In this document: one piece after another, positions 49,016-59,790 of the stretch
Layout of the letters: each line of letters opens with the position of its first letter
Numbering within the stretch: the first letter of the stretch is position 1
Made by a program: the position numbers and the translations under genes
DNA from: Osmia lignaria lignaria
Lineage: Eukaryota > Arthropoda > Insecta > Hymenoptera > Megachilidae
DNA length: 64,000 nt
Direction of reading: 5' to 3'
NCBI RefSeq assembly: GCF_051020975.1
Contig: NC_135041.1
Span: 8,010,256 to 8,074,255 of the forward strand
Notes under the pieces: generated by a model
The model's input: only the letters and a program-made list of their open reading frames with translations
The model's database searches: none
What the model was told of the DNA's origin: nothing

Positions 49016-51979
49016 CTTTAGTATTCAACAAAGTTCAATTTACTTTGCTTATTAAATTCATTTTTAAAAAATATATTTTTAAGAAATTAGGCAAAATTTA
49101 TAATTCATTATACACACTATTTGATGTAATGTCTCAATTTCACCCCCTTATTGACTACACTGTCCAAGTATTTTTCGATCAACTAACATAACTCGTGGAG
49201 ATATTGATTTCCTACGACACACGCCCGATTCTTTTCGAATCATTGTATCCGGAAGCCGATTTTGAATGGAAGCACAGGGTGCAGGGATGCCGCCAGTTAG
49301 AGGCTTAATTTCACATCTCATAAAGCCGTTGAACATTGCACCAGATCCTAGCAAGTACTCGCCATTATATCAAAAGCGAAACTCCATCGTTGAAAAACGA
49401 GCATCGGCTTCTCGTTACCGTCGCGCACGGATAGCTTCCACTCGTGTATCTCCCTTTCCCATGGCCAACGAGAAAGCTTATAAGCATGGGGGTGGAAGAG
49501 GGCTACCTTTCCCAGCAAGTCTACGATACAAATCGACCAGAAGCTTTTCCCATAGATACATATCCGTTCGACATATGCGTTCACACCGCGAATACATGCA
49601 TTTCGGCTCGATGCTTTCCAAACACTGTTACCTTCGATACATTTACATATATGTACATATGTGTCCCTTGTGTCACGAAACTTCGATGGTCGAACGATCG
49701 ATCGGGATCGAGAGTTTCGTGACACGTTTGCTGATTTCTTGGATGGATAAAACGTGTTATGCGGACGTAACTTCCTTTTACTTTTAGTAATTAACACGTA
49801 TGTGATACCTTCGATTTCACGTATGATTTGAAATAGATGAAAATTAAATTTATAATTTAAATTAAAAATGCAAATTAAGACAATATTAATATCACAAATC
49901 GTTTCAAAATATCGAAACAGAAGGTATAGAATCAGATAAATTGTGGAAGTAAAATTTGATAGTAATTATCAATTATCAATTAAAATAATTTCACCATATT
50001 TCCTCAGAATATAATTTTACCTCAAACTTTGTAATATTGTAACATGTACCAGCCTCTCAATTTCAAACTGAACAAACCTAGTAAAATTGTAATCGTTCAT
50101 GTAAATTAATACCGCTAAAATATGTATTTTATTCATTCATGTAGAGAGAAAATTATTATATATCCACGCTGAGGTAGACCGTAGAAGAGGAAGCTGATTT
50201 TTCGAGACTGACTGTTGTATTTCTCTCAGATACAGTAACGCGAAACAATTTCACGTAGAAAAGGGGACCTCGGTGCCCGAGGGAGTAATACAAACCTGAC
50301 CCCACAAATATTCGCCGGTATGAGTATAAAATTTTCGTGGGCCGGAATTGGATTGTTATTTTAAAATGTACAGCCGCGAGCGCGATTAAATCGAGAGACT
50401 GGGCACGGGAACAAAGTGCAACACTTTAACGCTGGATATTGAAACTTCAATAATGAACACTTTGCATTTCCATATTTTTTTCTTTTTTCTTTTCGTTCAT
50501 CGTACCAAGGAAATTGAACGACCTTTGCGATTTTATCGTGAAAATCAGGATGCGTCGAGAACACTTTATAATACAATTAAGAAAAGTATTCTGCGAGATT
50601 ATCATTGAAATGCACGGTTCACTTTATTCTCGATTGATTACTTATCTTCGGATCTTTATATACATATATGCCATCCATTTGCCACATCGATTAATTGTGA
50701 AGAACAAAAGTTACAGAAATTATTAAAGCATCAATCAAGAGCTTGGGATGAAAATTTTAGAAAATTTAAAAACTAGAGTTAATCGCTTCAGCATATGAAC
50801 GGCTCGTATAGGAATTAATTAAAATTACTTATTTTTTATTTTTGAGACTGATAACATATGATACCAAACTTCGATAACAGTTTATAGTGTCGTTTCCTGA
50901 ATGGTGGTGTATAGCACCATAGTCTATAACACATGATAGCACATGGCATCATACTTATGCATATAATAGGTACTTTATAGCACCATTATTTATATGGTAG
51001 TGCATAGGACTATAATGTACATCAAATGATAGTAATATATAAAACTATAGAAATTTCCAACTTCTCGCACACCCACACTTTTGAGAAACGAACCCTACTC
51101 GACTCGACCCGATATTTTCTATACTACTATAGTATCACATCTATAGCAAATACCGCTAGATATTCGAAGAAGAAAGAAGAGATGGTAAATAACAGAACGC
51201 CTAAAGTATCAAAGGGATAGATAAACAGATCGCTGACTACAAGGTTAGAAACGTATTGTTTCTGCAATCAAAGCAAGACGTTTTACGAGCGACCTGCACG
51301 GCTCGCGGATCTCTTTCCGTTTTAATTAAGATAAAGGCAATAACTCGTGCTACTGCTACGAGACTGGCTCGGCGACAGTGGCCGGATTGTACGTAATATC
51401 GTTCTTCCGGTTAATCGGCAATTTACCGTTCACTTAAATTAAGATTTCCGTACACTACCGGTACCCTTATTAATTCTTTATTTTAACCATCGTGCTTCTG
51501 TAACTACCATCGCATTTACACCGGTATAGATCAAACGAAGGCAAAAAAGAAGGAAAGAATCTTAGCCCAGACCGTAATGGCTGCTTGATTTCTATCTAAA
51601 TTCGTACGGGCACGAAAACTTGGTTACATCGGCTCTCTCCCACTGCTTCGCCCGAGGAAACGTTTTCTCTTTATTAACCACGCGACCTGTACAATTTTCA
51701 CGTACTCCAAGAGTAGTTTTCATCGTTGATAGAACTTTCAATCACGGCTTAACGGCCGGATGAAAATTTTTTACGAGTTGCGTGGAAACACGTCCAACGA
51801 ATAACCAGAGCGTATTAATTCGTTTTACTGTTTGTCGCTCGTTTACTGTGCGACGAGTATTGAACACTATTTTTTTTTAACCTTCATTACTGAATATTAA
51901 ATACCATTCGTTCTTTTTATCTTCATCTAGATATTAGCATTTAGAAGAACAGGTGGTACGTTACGTTTTGACTTTGATA

Positions 51980-51995
51980 AATCGATGCATCGATT
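51980..51995. repeat. 16-bp perfect palindrome
   Basis: AATCGATGCATCGATT, self-complementary. It contains two overlapping ATCGAT words, a form used by homeodomain and DREF-like sites, but no specific factor is claimed. Confidence 0.6.
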
Positions 51996-52600
51996 AATTA
52001 ATTTATTTTATTGATCATTTGATTTTACGTAAATTCGCACTTTGAAAGTTATTTTACTTTTCTCCCATCCCGTTGTGCACGCTTTTCCCAGTGAAGGAAG
52101 GTTAAACGAGACATTATTGACCCGAGAAATTGTTGTTTGCTCATTCATCTTGTTGTATCCCGAGGGCTAAGAGGTTCGATAGTCTCGAACAGCCCTTTTT
52201 CCTTGTTCTTTACCCGGGGTAGCTCTTGATCGTGTACCGATCGTTCTTTCCACGGGCGACGGACGAGCTTGATCTCGTCATTGGTCAACGAGACGATCTA
52301 TCAACGTTTGTGCCAGAACAAGAACCGCTACAAAACATTAGCTAGTCACGAAAGATTTTGCATCGGTGTTTCGAAACATCGTACACGTACCTTGCTACCA
52401 AGTCATCAATCTTTTTACTCTAAATGCGTTTCGGTCAGACTTTCTCGTAGTCGAGATGAGTCGCGATACTTGAAAGATGAGTTGCTTTAATTCACAGATG
52501 TCATGCTGTCGTTATTCGTTGAATCATTCTCTTTGATTTTCCTCAAAGAGCTTTTGACAATGTTATTCTTTCGAAGTAATTTATTTACTTGTTTAATTAC

Positions 52601-52627
52601 GGGAAAGGGAAAGGAAAAGGGAAAAGA
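52601..52627 (+). repeat. Short purine tandem, GGGAAA-like units
   Basis: GGGAAA GGGAAA GGAAAA GGGAAAA, about four imperfect units of 6-7 nt. Confidence 0.7.
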
Positions 52628-52898
52628 ATGAGCAGGAACGTGCTCGCATTAGAAATGTATTTGAAACTTCTTTCAAAAGAAAACAATTGTCGAGTTGAAA
52701 CAAAAAGACGTTCGAAATGATTTAGACAGCGAGCTAATACGATTATTGGCTGATGGCAGGAAATGAAAAGTCTACAAACTTTTTCAATATGTGAATGCTT
52801 GTCGACCTACTTATTTTCTGAATAAAAGTTTTTTACCCTGACAAAGCGTATACGTATAATACAGTTGTCGGTTCTAATCCGCAGAATAAACAATTATT

Positions 52899-52915
52899 AA
52901 AAAAAAAAAAAAAAA
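52899..52915 (+). repeat. 17-A homopolymer
   Basis: Uninterrupted A run before CGCCCC. No retrotransposed sequence was recognised upstream that would make it a poly(A) tail. Confidence 0.9.
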
Positions 52916-54200
52916 CGCCCCTGTATAGTCCTTACATTCCTTTCAATAATACAATTTCAATTGAACGAAATTTATTAAAGAGCTCGTATGATAGATAAAT
53001 TTTGTCGCTTGTTCTCGATTGATTAAACAGAAATTTCTAATTATATTTTAAATGATATACACTCTACTTGTATCCGAATTCTGGTATGATCAAAATGTTA
53101 TTTTTCCAAGAGAAAATAAAAAAGAAAAGGTGACGGGCTGAAGAGTTTCTCGGTGTGATAGGTTTCGAAAGAATCGTCGTCGCGACTTTTATATCCCGTG
53201 TCCTCGGCACTTTGAAAAATGAAACTCAAAGTATTCTCGAAATTTATGTACTTGTAGCTTGTAGTCCGGATAAAAGTTGAACTAAAATGTACAGCCCTGG
53301 AACTTCTCCCTTGTGGGTATGAAGCATCCAAAAAGTTTCGGTACGTTTTCGATAAATACGGAAAGTTATGCAACATTTCGTAAAGGAACGAAGAAAAATA
53401 GAGAGAAAGCAAAAGAAGCGAAGCTCCAATACCCAGTGAATCGAGCAAATATTGGCATTTATCGTTGCTTTTTATCAATCTAACATCGCGACCGTAGAAA
53501 TAAGACTGTATACTTTTACACCGTTTGCTTGTACGAAAGGAATGAAGGTTGATAGATAGTTTCGTTGACCGACAACGAAGCGAAGCTCGTCCGTCGTACG
53601 CGAGAAGAATGATCGGTGCACCGTCACGGGAGACAGTGGCAAAGGGGGATGGATAAAAGAAGAAGAAGAAAGAAGGAAGCATAAAGGACTAGGCGAGGTT
53701 AACGGAAAGACGGCCAGTTGGGTACCTGCCTATTATTCACGCGTCAGATAGGTGGCGGAGGGAAGGGAGGGTTGATCTAGCTCGATCTAGAAGAGGCCGA
53801 AGTGAGGCCAGACTTAGGAAGGTAGGTTAGGGGTTCGTGGCGAATTCTTATAAATCAAAACAGACACGCTATCCCGTCTCATAGGGTGTTTCCACCCTTT
53901 CCTGCCCCTGGCACCTATGCCTTCTTACCTCTTCACCTCGTGCTAGAGGCTATGGAACAAAGGAAAGATGCCAGGGTGAGCAACGAGGCGTATCGAAGAA
54001 TCGAGGAGGAAACGGTGGATGGGTCGAATGAAACCCACCATGGCTGTATTATTGCGCTTGCCAAAGAATCGACGGGTTAATCGGTTCAACGTTAACTACA
54101 ATTCACCCCGAGAAAATATATCACTCCCGTGGGAAGTGGTGCTTTTCAAAATTTATATACTTGTCCAGTAGGATTTTCTTATAATAATATAAAGTTAATA

Positions 54201-54506
54201 CAGTGGTACCTCGGTATACGACCTTAATCCGTTCCTGATGTTTTGATTTATACCAAATAGGACGTATACCAAACTAACCTTTCCCTTACTTGTATGATCA
54301 GTCAGTTAATAATACATCAACTCCAAATATAATCGATTATTAATTTAATTTTTCCTCTGAGATAACTATTTAAAACTGACGCAAAATTCATAGAAAAAAT
54401 TTATCTCGTATACCGAACAGAAGTCGTGTACAGAGCAAAATTTGTCACGTCCGACGTATTCCGAATTGGACGTGTTCCAAAACAGACGTATACCGAGGTA
54501 CCACGG
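54201..54506. mobile_element. Complete 306-bp MITE, Tc1/mariner or pogo/Tigger-like, with TA target duplication
   Basis: The element begins CAGTGGTACCTCGGTATACG and ends with the reverse complement of CCGTGGTACCTCGGTATACG, giving 20-bp terminal inverted repeats that differ at one base. TA flanks it on both sides (54199-54200 and 54507-54508), the target duplication of the Tc1/mariner/pogo group. Further inverted words inside each end (GTATACCAAA, ATAGGACGTATACC and their complements) extend the symmetry. There is no open frame, so it is non-autonomous. CAGTGGTACCTCG-type ends resemble Tigger/pogo ends; this is from memory and unchecked. It lies about 260 bp inside the inferred intron, near the donor at 54762. 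Confidence 0.9.
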
Positions 54507-54762
54507 TATACAGTTCCTTTTGCCGACTAAAATATTTTAATTAACATTTAACTAATATTCTAGCATCGCTACGCCATGTGAAACAAAACGAGTCTCGCTC
54601 TTTATCAAAATAATCACACTTCCTTCCTACGGTAATCAGAACGACACAATAATAGCCTTGAGAAAGCAGCTGGTCGAAAGCATACGTCAACAATTACGTT
54701 TTCAACGAGAGCAACCCGTTTGTAATAAAGTGAAAATAAAACTGAAAAAGAAGAAAACTTAC

Positions 54763-54940
54763 GGGGGTTCTGGACGTGCACAGGAGACGGAGGGTTGGTT
54801 CGCGTGACGACAACCGGAGGAGGCATCTTGGCGTGCAAAGCGGCCAGGCAGGAGTTCGCCACGTCGTAAATGAGATAGGCACTGTAGTATCGTCCCGCAC
54901 TGCCCATTTTCAATTTATTCTTACCCGGCACCACCGCCAT
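54763..54940 (-). CDS. Candidate alternative first coding exon, probably of the TIAR gene
   Basis: Reading leftwards, an ATG in strong context (GAAAATGGCG) opens 59 codons plus one base and ends at a perfect donor (CCCC|GTAAGT; GT at 54761-54762). A TAG lies in frame upstream, after ATC GGT ACA CGT GTG GAC GTG AAA, so this is the first ATG of the frame. The peptide starts MAVVPGKNKLKM, then has a Tyr/Ala-rich mildly hydrophobic stretch (about residues 17-37), then a Pro/Val-rich tail PPPVVVTRTNPPSPVHVQNP. No domain is recognised. Second and third in-frame Met are residues 12 and 39. The single leftover base (C) fits the two bases (AA) opening the RRM2 exon at 9258, making CAA (Gln). Strand, order and phase therefore agree with one transcript, but the join is inferred. 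Alternative: first exon of another minus-strand gene whose next exon I missed. Confidence 0.7.
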
Positions 54941-55150
54941 TTTCACGTCCACACGTGTACCGATCTATCCAACGTTCACCAAACACTCTTCTTGCCGGAG
55001 GATAATCCACACTGATCAATCAACTTGACCCCCGTACAAGCCACAGTCATCGTGAACGAAATTTTAGCTGTACAAGAGGAGATATAAGCGGTTCATCGCT
55101 TCCCGTTTCGACGTAAACACTGCGGACACGTGCGTAATACTGTGCGTCCT
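54941..55150 (-). promoter_or_regulatory. Likely 5' UTR and proximal promoter of the 54.9-kb first exon
   Basis: The sequence directly upstream of the ATG has no open frame. On the minus strand an initiator-like TCAGTG (55015-55010, presumptive +1 A at 55013) lies 73 nt before the start codon, matching the arthropod TCAKT consensus. A TATA-like CTTATAT occurs near 55082-55088, too far upstream to pair with that initiator. A CACGTG E-box core sits just upstream of the start codon (about 54951-54957). Start-site placement is inference; an upstream non-coding exon with a splice acceptor here is an alternative. Confidence 0.3.
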
Positions 55151-58100
55151 TTCGAGCACTGATCGAGCCGAATGTAGGGTATCAAGGCTTCGGCAATAAC
55201 TACCTGTTTGCGATGTTATGATTATTGAAATCGAAGGTCGGATACTGTTACGCGAAAATCGATACAAATTACTATGAAACGCTGCTTTCTGATTGATATC
55301 GATGCTGTGTGCGTGATATCCTATTATTACTTGGATTAGTACGGGTTTTTTTATATTTGTCTTTTAGAGAAAAATGATTTAATTGGCGCGTTGATTGCTA
55401 CGCTGAAAATAAATATGGCAGTTTCGGAAAAATTATTAGGTCATCTGGAAAATTCTGAACGGAAAAAGCTATCGCATTTAAATTTTGCAATTTAATTACT
55501 CCTGTGCAAAATTGATATAATTAATACTACTAAGAATCTGTTTTTAGTTTAGAAATTTTTTTTCTTGCAGATTATGTATTGGAATATTTATCCCAGCGAT
55601 TAATCCTTTTACAACATTGAATTTGCATCCATCAGAAGGATAATTATTAGTTATTAGTCAATTTTCAATAACGCCGATAATATCCTGCATTACGTCTTTC
55701 AAGAGTACCGATATCAGGAGAGTTCGATCGAGGAACACAATTCATTCGAAGAATAAAAGCACGCTTTAGTCGAAACTTTCGCAATGGAGACATAAAAATC
55801 GAAGACACTGTAAAACGGCGGATTTTTATCATTCACCTCAACTTCTAACAATTTTTTCAAGAATTTCCAGCAACAAATATCTTCAAAGAAGCTCGTTAAA
55901 CCTAAATCCTAGTTTGGAAAAATCGATTCTCTTGTGACGTTTCTATACAAAATACTTTAATTGGGGGGAAAATGAATACAAAAATATACGAACTTCTTGA
56001 AAATTATTATGATCGCGTACCATATTAGACAATCGGTGTATTAAATAAATTTCCAATCATTTAAAAGATTCAACTTTGAAATATTTATCGAGCAATACAC
56101 ACTTGGGAACAAATAAAGCAACCGGGGAATCTTTGTTTCAGACACTGATCCATAAACTAGTCTGTGACACTGAAAACGAGCCAGACTTGGCGCCGGTGCT
56201 TGGTAACAATAACGAAAATCACTGGAATCAATTATCCCGGGGCCCAAAACGAATATATGACGTCGTTGTTTCACGGTGACGAGACGCCAGCCACTGATTT
56301 CGATAGTGTTTCTCGGACACCGATCCGCGATATACGGCGACGACCAGTGGGCTGGCCAGTCGAACGGAAACGGTGCGGTTCCGCGAACCGGAAGCCTGGA
56401 CCGGAAACGTCACGAGTCAACGGGCGCCTCTCTGATTGCATGCCGCAAACTCGGATAGATAAAAACGATCGTCGTACGCGGTCTCCATTTGATTACGTCG
56501 TCGTTGTTCTACGCTACCATGACCTTTTTTAGGCTTTCCAACTATAAACGGTTTGCGCAGTTTAAGAAAATGAACTTACGAACTTTCGAGTACACCGACC
56601 TTTTCTTTCCAAAAGCTTTCTGCACGATTGTGGTCGAATTTCGATGGTCTTCTTAAAATTGTGGCAATCTTGTTCTTTCGCTTTATTATCTCATTCGTGA
56701 TTCAAGAGAAAAGTTTTTTAATAGAAAATTCGTGTTATAAATAAAATATAGACAAATAAAATTGTATTAAAATAAAAGAACAACATTCTTGTCACCACAT
56801 TTTTAACCATTCGTAAATGTTTAAATAATTTTATTCTACAAAATGTTAATAGGAAAATGTAAAAAATTTTCATGCATCAGATACCTATTGGTTGCAAGAG
56901 ACGTAACTCAAAATTACATGGAGAAAAAATGCATTAGCCGGGCTAAAACGAATTTCTAGAGAAATTTTTTGTTTTACTCCCATCAGTCTTGATCGCGTTT
57001 CCAGTAATTGACAGTCCAGTGTCCGGCTACGTTTCACACTGTGTTTCCACCTGTACGTTCTACGTTCAACGTCTATATTATCGATCATTACCGACAGAAA
57101 TCATCACAGTGAGAAACAATGAACGTCACGCGGTCATGCTCCAACTATTGACGCATATAATTATCACCGGAATCGATTACATGCCATTTTGAGCCACGAA
57201 CGTCGCAAACCGTGAAAGGAGCGTGAATTCAACTCTACGTGTCATCAAAAATGCAATAAGTCAAACAAAATTATCACGGTCATGCTGTTCGTTAGTTCGA
57301 TTAATTTATTACAAAATAAAATGTGCACTGTTATTTACTTGAAAAAAAAGGATATTGTTAATAAAATAGATACACCAATATAGAGGGTCATATTAAAAAC
57401 ATCGTTTCCGTGAGAATGGTTAACGTACCGTAAGAGAGCGCATCGAAAGAAATTCACAAAGAAAAGTACAATATTTTTCACGTTGAAACGTGGCGTCACA
57501 AAAACTATCCGTCGAACGAAGATTAATATTCGAGCGTCGAGCAAGGAAAAAAGAAACATGAAGAAGATTCGACGACTTTTATTTACACTGCAAACACAAT
57601 CGAACTGTAACCACAAACCACAAGCAGTCTGATTATTACACGTATACCACTAGCCAAAAGATTGGGTACACATATTAGTAAGAAACAATGGCAGAAGACT
57701 AATAGGAAAAATATTTAATTAAATAATAATATTTTTAACGCCTTCTAGAATAATTACACTGTGGATGTGTCTGTAATTACTGCAATTAAAAGATAGCTAT
57801 ACACTTTTGTAATAATAAAGCGTTAGAAAAACATGCAAGGATTATCATATTTTTTATATTACCTTAATAAGTAAAAAGTAATGGATTTTAATAATTATGT
57901 GCCGTTACAGTTTTGAAATTCATTAAATAAAAAAAAATAAAAATTGTGTCTTTTAATTAATAAGAATTGTCAGAGTCACACGATTCCATGAAAATTTCAA
58001 GTTATCTTAAACAAAACGTTGAAATGTTATCTCCGTTGCATTAAGAATGTATCTACACTTTGTAATTAAGTCTAATCTATGCACCGTTATCGACGAACAG

Positions 58101-58890
58101 TAATTAACGAAGTGAAACGAACGCGACGAATCACACGATTGTTGAACTCGACGCAAGAAATGATACCGAGCAGAATAATTCTAATTTATTGTCTCGATGG
58201 TGCACAATTCACAATGAATAATTATTCAAATGCGAGCAAACAAAGTAAATTGAATCCTCAGAGGCAAAGTTAAATGTCAGGTGAACAAACAAAGGTAATA
58301 ACATGAATTTTGGTGAACGACATATGAGTAGACTGTGAATAAAAATTTGCTGAATCCTCTCAATTTTGACGAATATGTCATACCGAATAATTTTGAATAT
58401 ATAGGGCGTCTAAAAAAGAAAGGAACAGTGATATTATAGAAGGAATGTTTAGAGAAGGGGTTAGGGACTTTAAGGGTAGACAGCGTTTGCAAAATAGAAG
58501 AGAAAACTTTTTAATTTTGATATTTAAAAATTTTTAAATCACTCGTGTCCAAATTTATCTTTTATAATTTTTTCAAAAAATAATATTATTTTATCTTTAC
58601 TTTCTCCTATTTCTCATCCTTACCATTTAATTTAATGAGTGTTAAAGTACATCCAAAGTATAACAACGAACACTATAAAAATGAACAGATTATACACAGT
58701 GCAAATAAAATATTAAAAATATGAAAATAAAATTCAGAATCAGTCTAAAATAATGAATTTTAAAGACTCGACACGTGCAGCGACGCAACGACGGTTTGTT
58801 AACAAGAACCGTAGCAAGGTAGGCAATACTATCAGTGAAATCGATCAACTATCAACACGAATCGCGAAGGTTACACAATGGTCAGTGGAC

Positions 58891-58911
58891 ACACGTGTAT
58901 AGTGTACACGT
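58891..58911. promoter_or_regulatory. E-box inside a small inverted repeat
   Basis: CACGTG (58892-58897) lies in the left arm of ACGTGTA-TAGTG-TACACGT. The surrounding 58740-59110 block is CpG-rich, and on the minus strand has an initiator-like TTTTTCAGTGCAAC near 58982-58995. It could be an upstream promoter of the minus-strand gene; weak evidence. Confidence 0.25.
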
Positions 58912-59750
58912 CACGACGAACGAAGACGATCGAACGTGAATTGGTCGAACATCGTAGGCGGTGCTCAAGCGGTCGGAGTTGCACTGAAAAAGCACTCGGA
59001 CACCTAGCTTAAGGTACCACCCACAAACACATTATCATACCAGTTATAAAACATGCTAGAGTGGTGGTATAGACATATACACAGGTGCGTGCACCGTGGC
59101 TAACAAACTGGACGAACATTTATCTACACGACAGCGTTTCACAATGCAAATACAGCGTTGAGTATAGTACTCCAATTGTTTTCCTTTAAATTGTAGTAGA
59201 ATAAAAAATCATTGCAAAATTTATGCTATATCAGTGTATAATTACTGTGAATTTTGCTAATTGTGATACTGACCTTTCTCAGACCGCTTTGTATATAAAT
59301 AATATATAAATAAATGTCTACTTTTAACCCTTTTCCTACAAATGGCATATACATATACACGTTCTGAAAACCACCCTGATAAGAATATTTTTAGGAAATA
59401 TTAATAAATAATTAATTTACAAAATTTCAACAACTAAGTTCAAATGGGATTATTATTCCGTATTCGATGCATAATTTTTGACTAAAGTGCACCGTTGATA
59501 TGCAAATGATATGAAATAAATATTATAATATGGAAGATACACGTCGCATTCCAATGTTTCTTCTTCGAAGGTCTCACTGTTCGTATAGCGGGGAAATTAA
59601 TTTGGGAAACGCTGACGTAGAGACAAGTATCGTATCGCCGGGTGAGAAAGCCAGTTAGCTCGGTTACGAAGCGACGCGACTCGACGACAATGGACGCGCG
59701 ACAGGAAGGCGGCCGTATCAAATGCTTCACAGTCGACACAATACCACGTA

Positions 59751-59790
59751 CACAAGCGTGCACAAGCGTACACAAGCGTGCACAGCTGTG
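59751..59790 (+). repeat. 10-bp tandem repeat, CACAAGCGTG
   Basis: Three consecutive units (CACAAGCGTG, CACAAGCGTA, CACAAGCGTG) and a degenerate fourth (CACAGCTGTG), in the CpG-rich island at 59570-59890. Confidence 0.8.

Larger units (their letters stand above)
49016..54200. other. Non-coding intronic DNA before the MITE
   Basis: A GC-richer block at about 49200-49790 contains a 173-codon plus-strand frame and an overlapping 149-codon minus-strand frame. Neither resembles a known protein, so both are treated as chance. 50880-51180 has recurring ATAGCACCAT-like words. 53100-53680 is open for 194 codons on the minus strand without recognisable domains. 53690-54080 is GC-rich and purine-biased. 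Confidence 0.45.
9259..54762 (-). other. Inferred 45.5-kb intron between the leader exon and the RRM2 exon
   Basis: Bounded by a consensus GTAAGT donor (54762) and a consensus TTTTTCAG acceptor (9259). No further exon with clear family similarity was recognised in it. The canonical RRM1 exons were looked for by their LYVGNLD-type signature on the minus strand and not seen, so they are probably beyond position 64000, with the 54.9-kb exon an alternative start nested in the gene. The intron carries repeats, foldbacks and CpG-rich islands listed separately. It is an intron only if the exon pairing is right. Confidence 0.6.

Noticed and set aside
49266..49787. 173-codon plus-strand frame overlapping a 149-codon minus-strand frame
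   Set aside because: Both strands open over the same GC-rich block, neither with family resemblance; typical of composition and not coding.
53098..53682. Longest open frame of the window (194 codons, minus strand, true ATG)
   Set aside because: No recognisable domain, low-complexity Phe/Ser-rich ends, no splice-site or promoter logic, and composition like the surrounding DNA. Chance is the simplest explanation.
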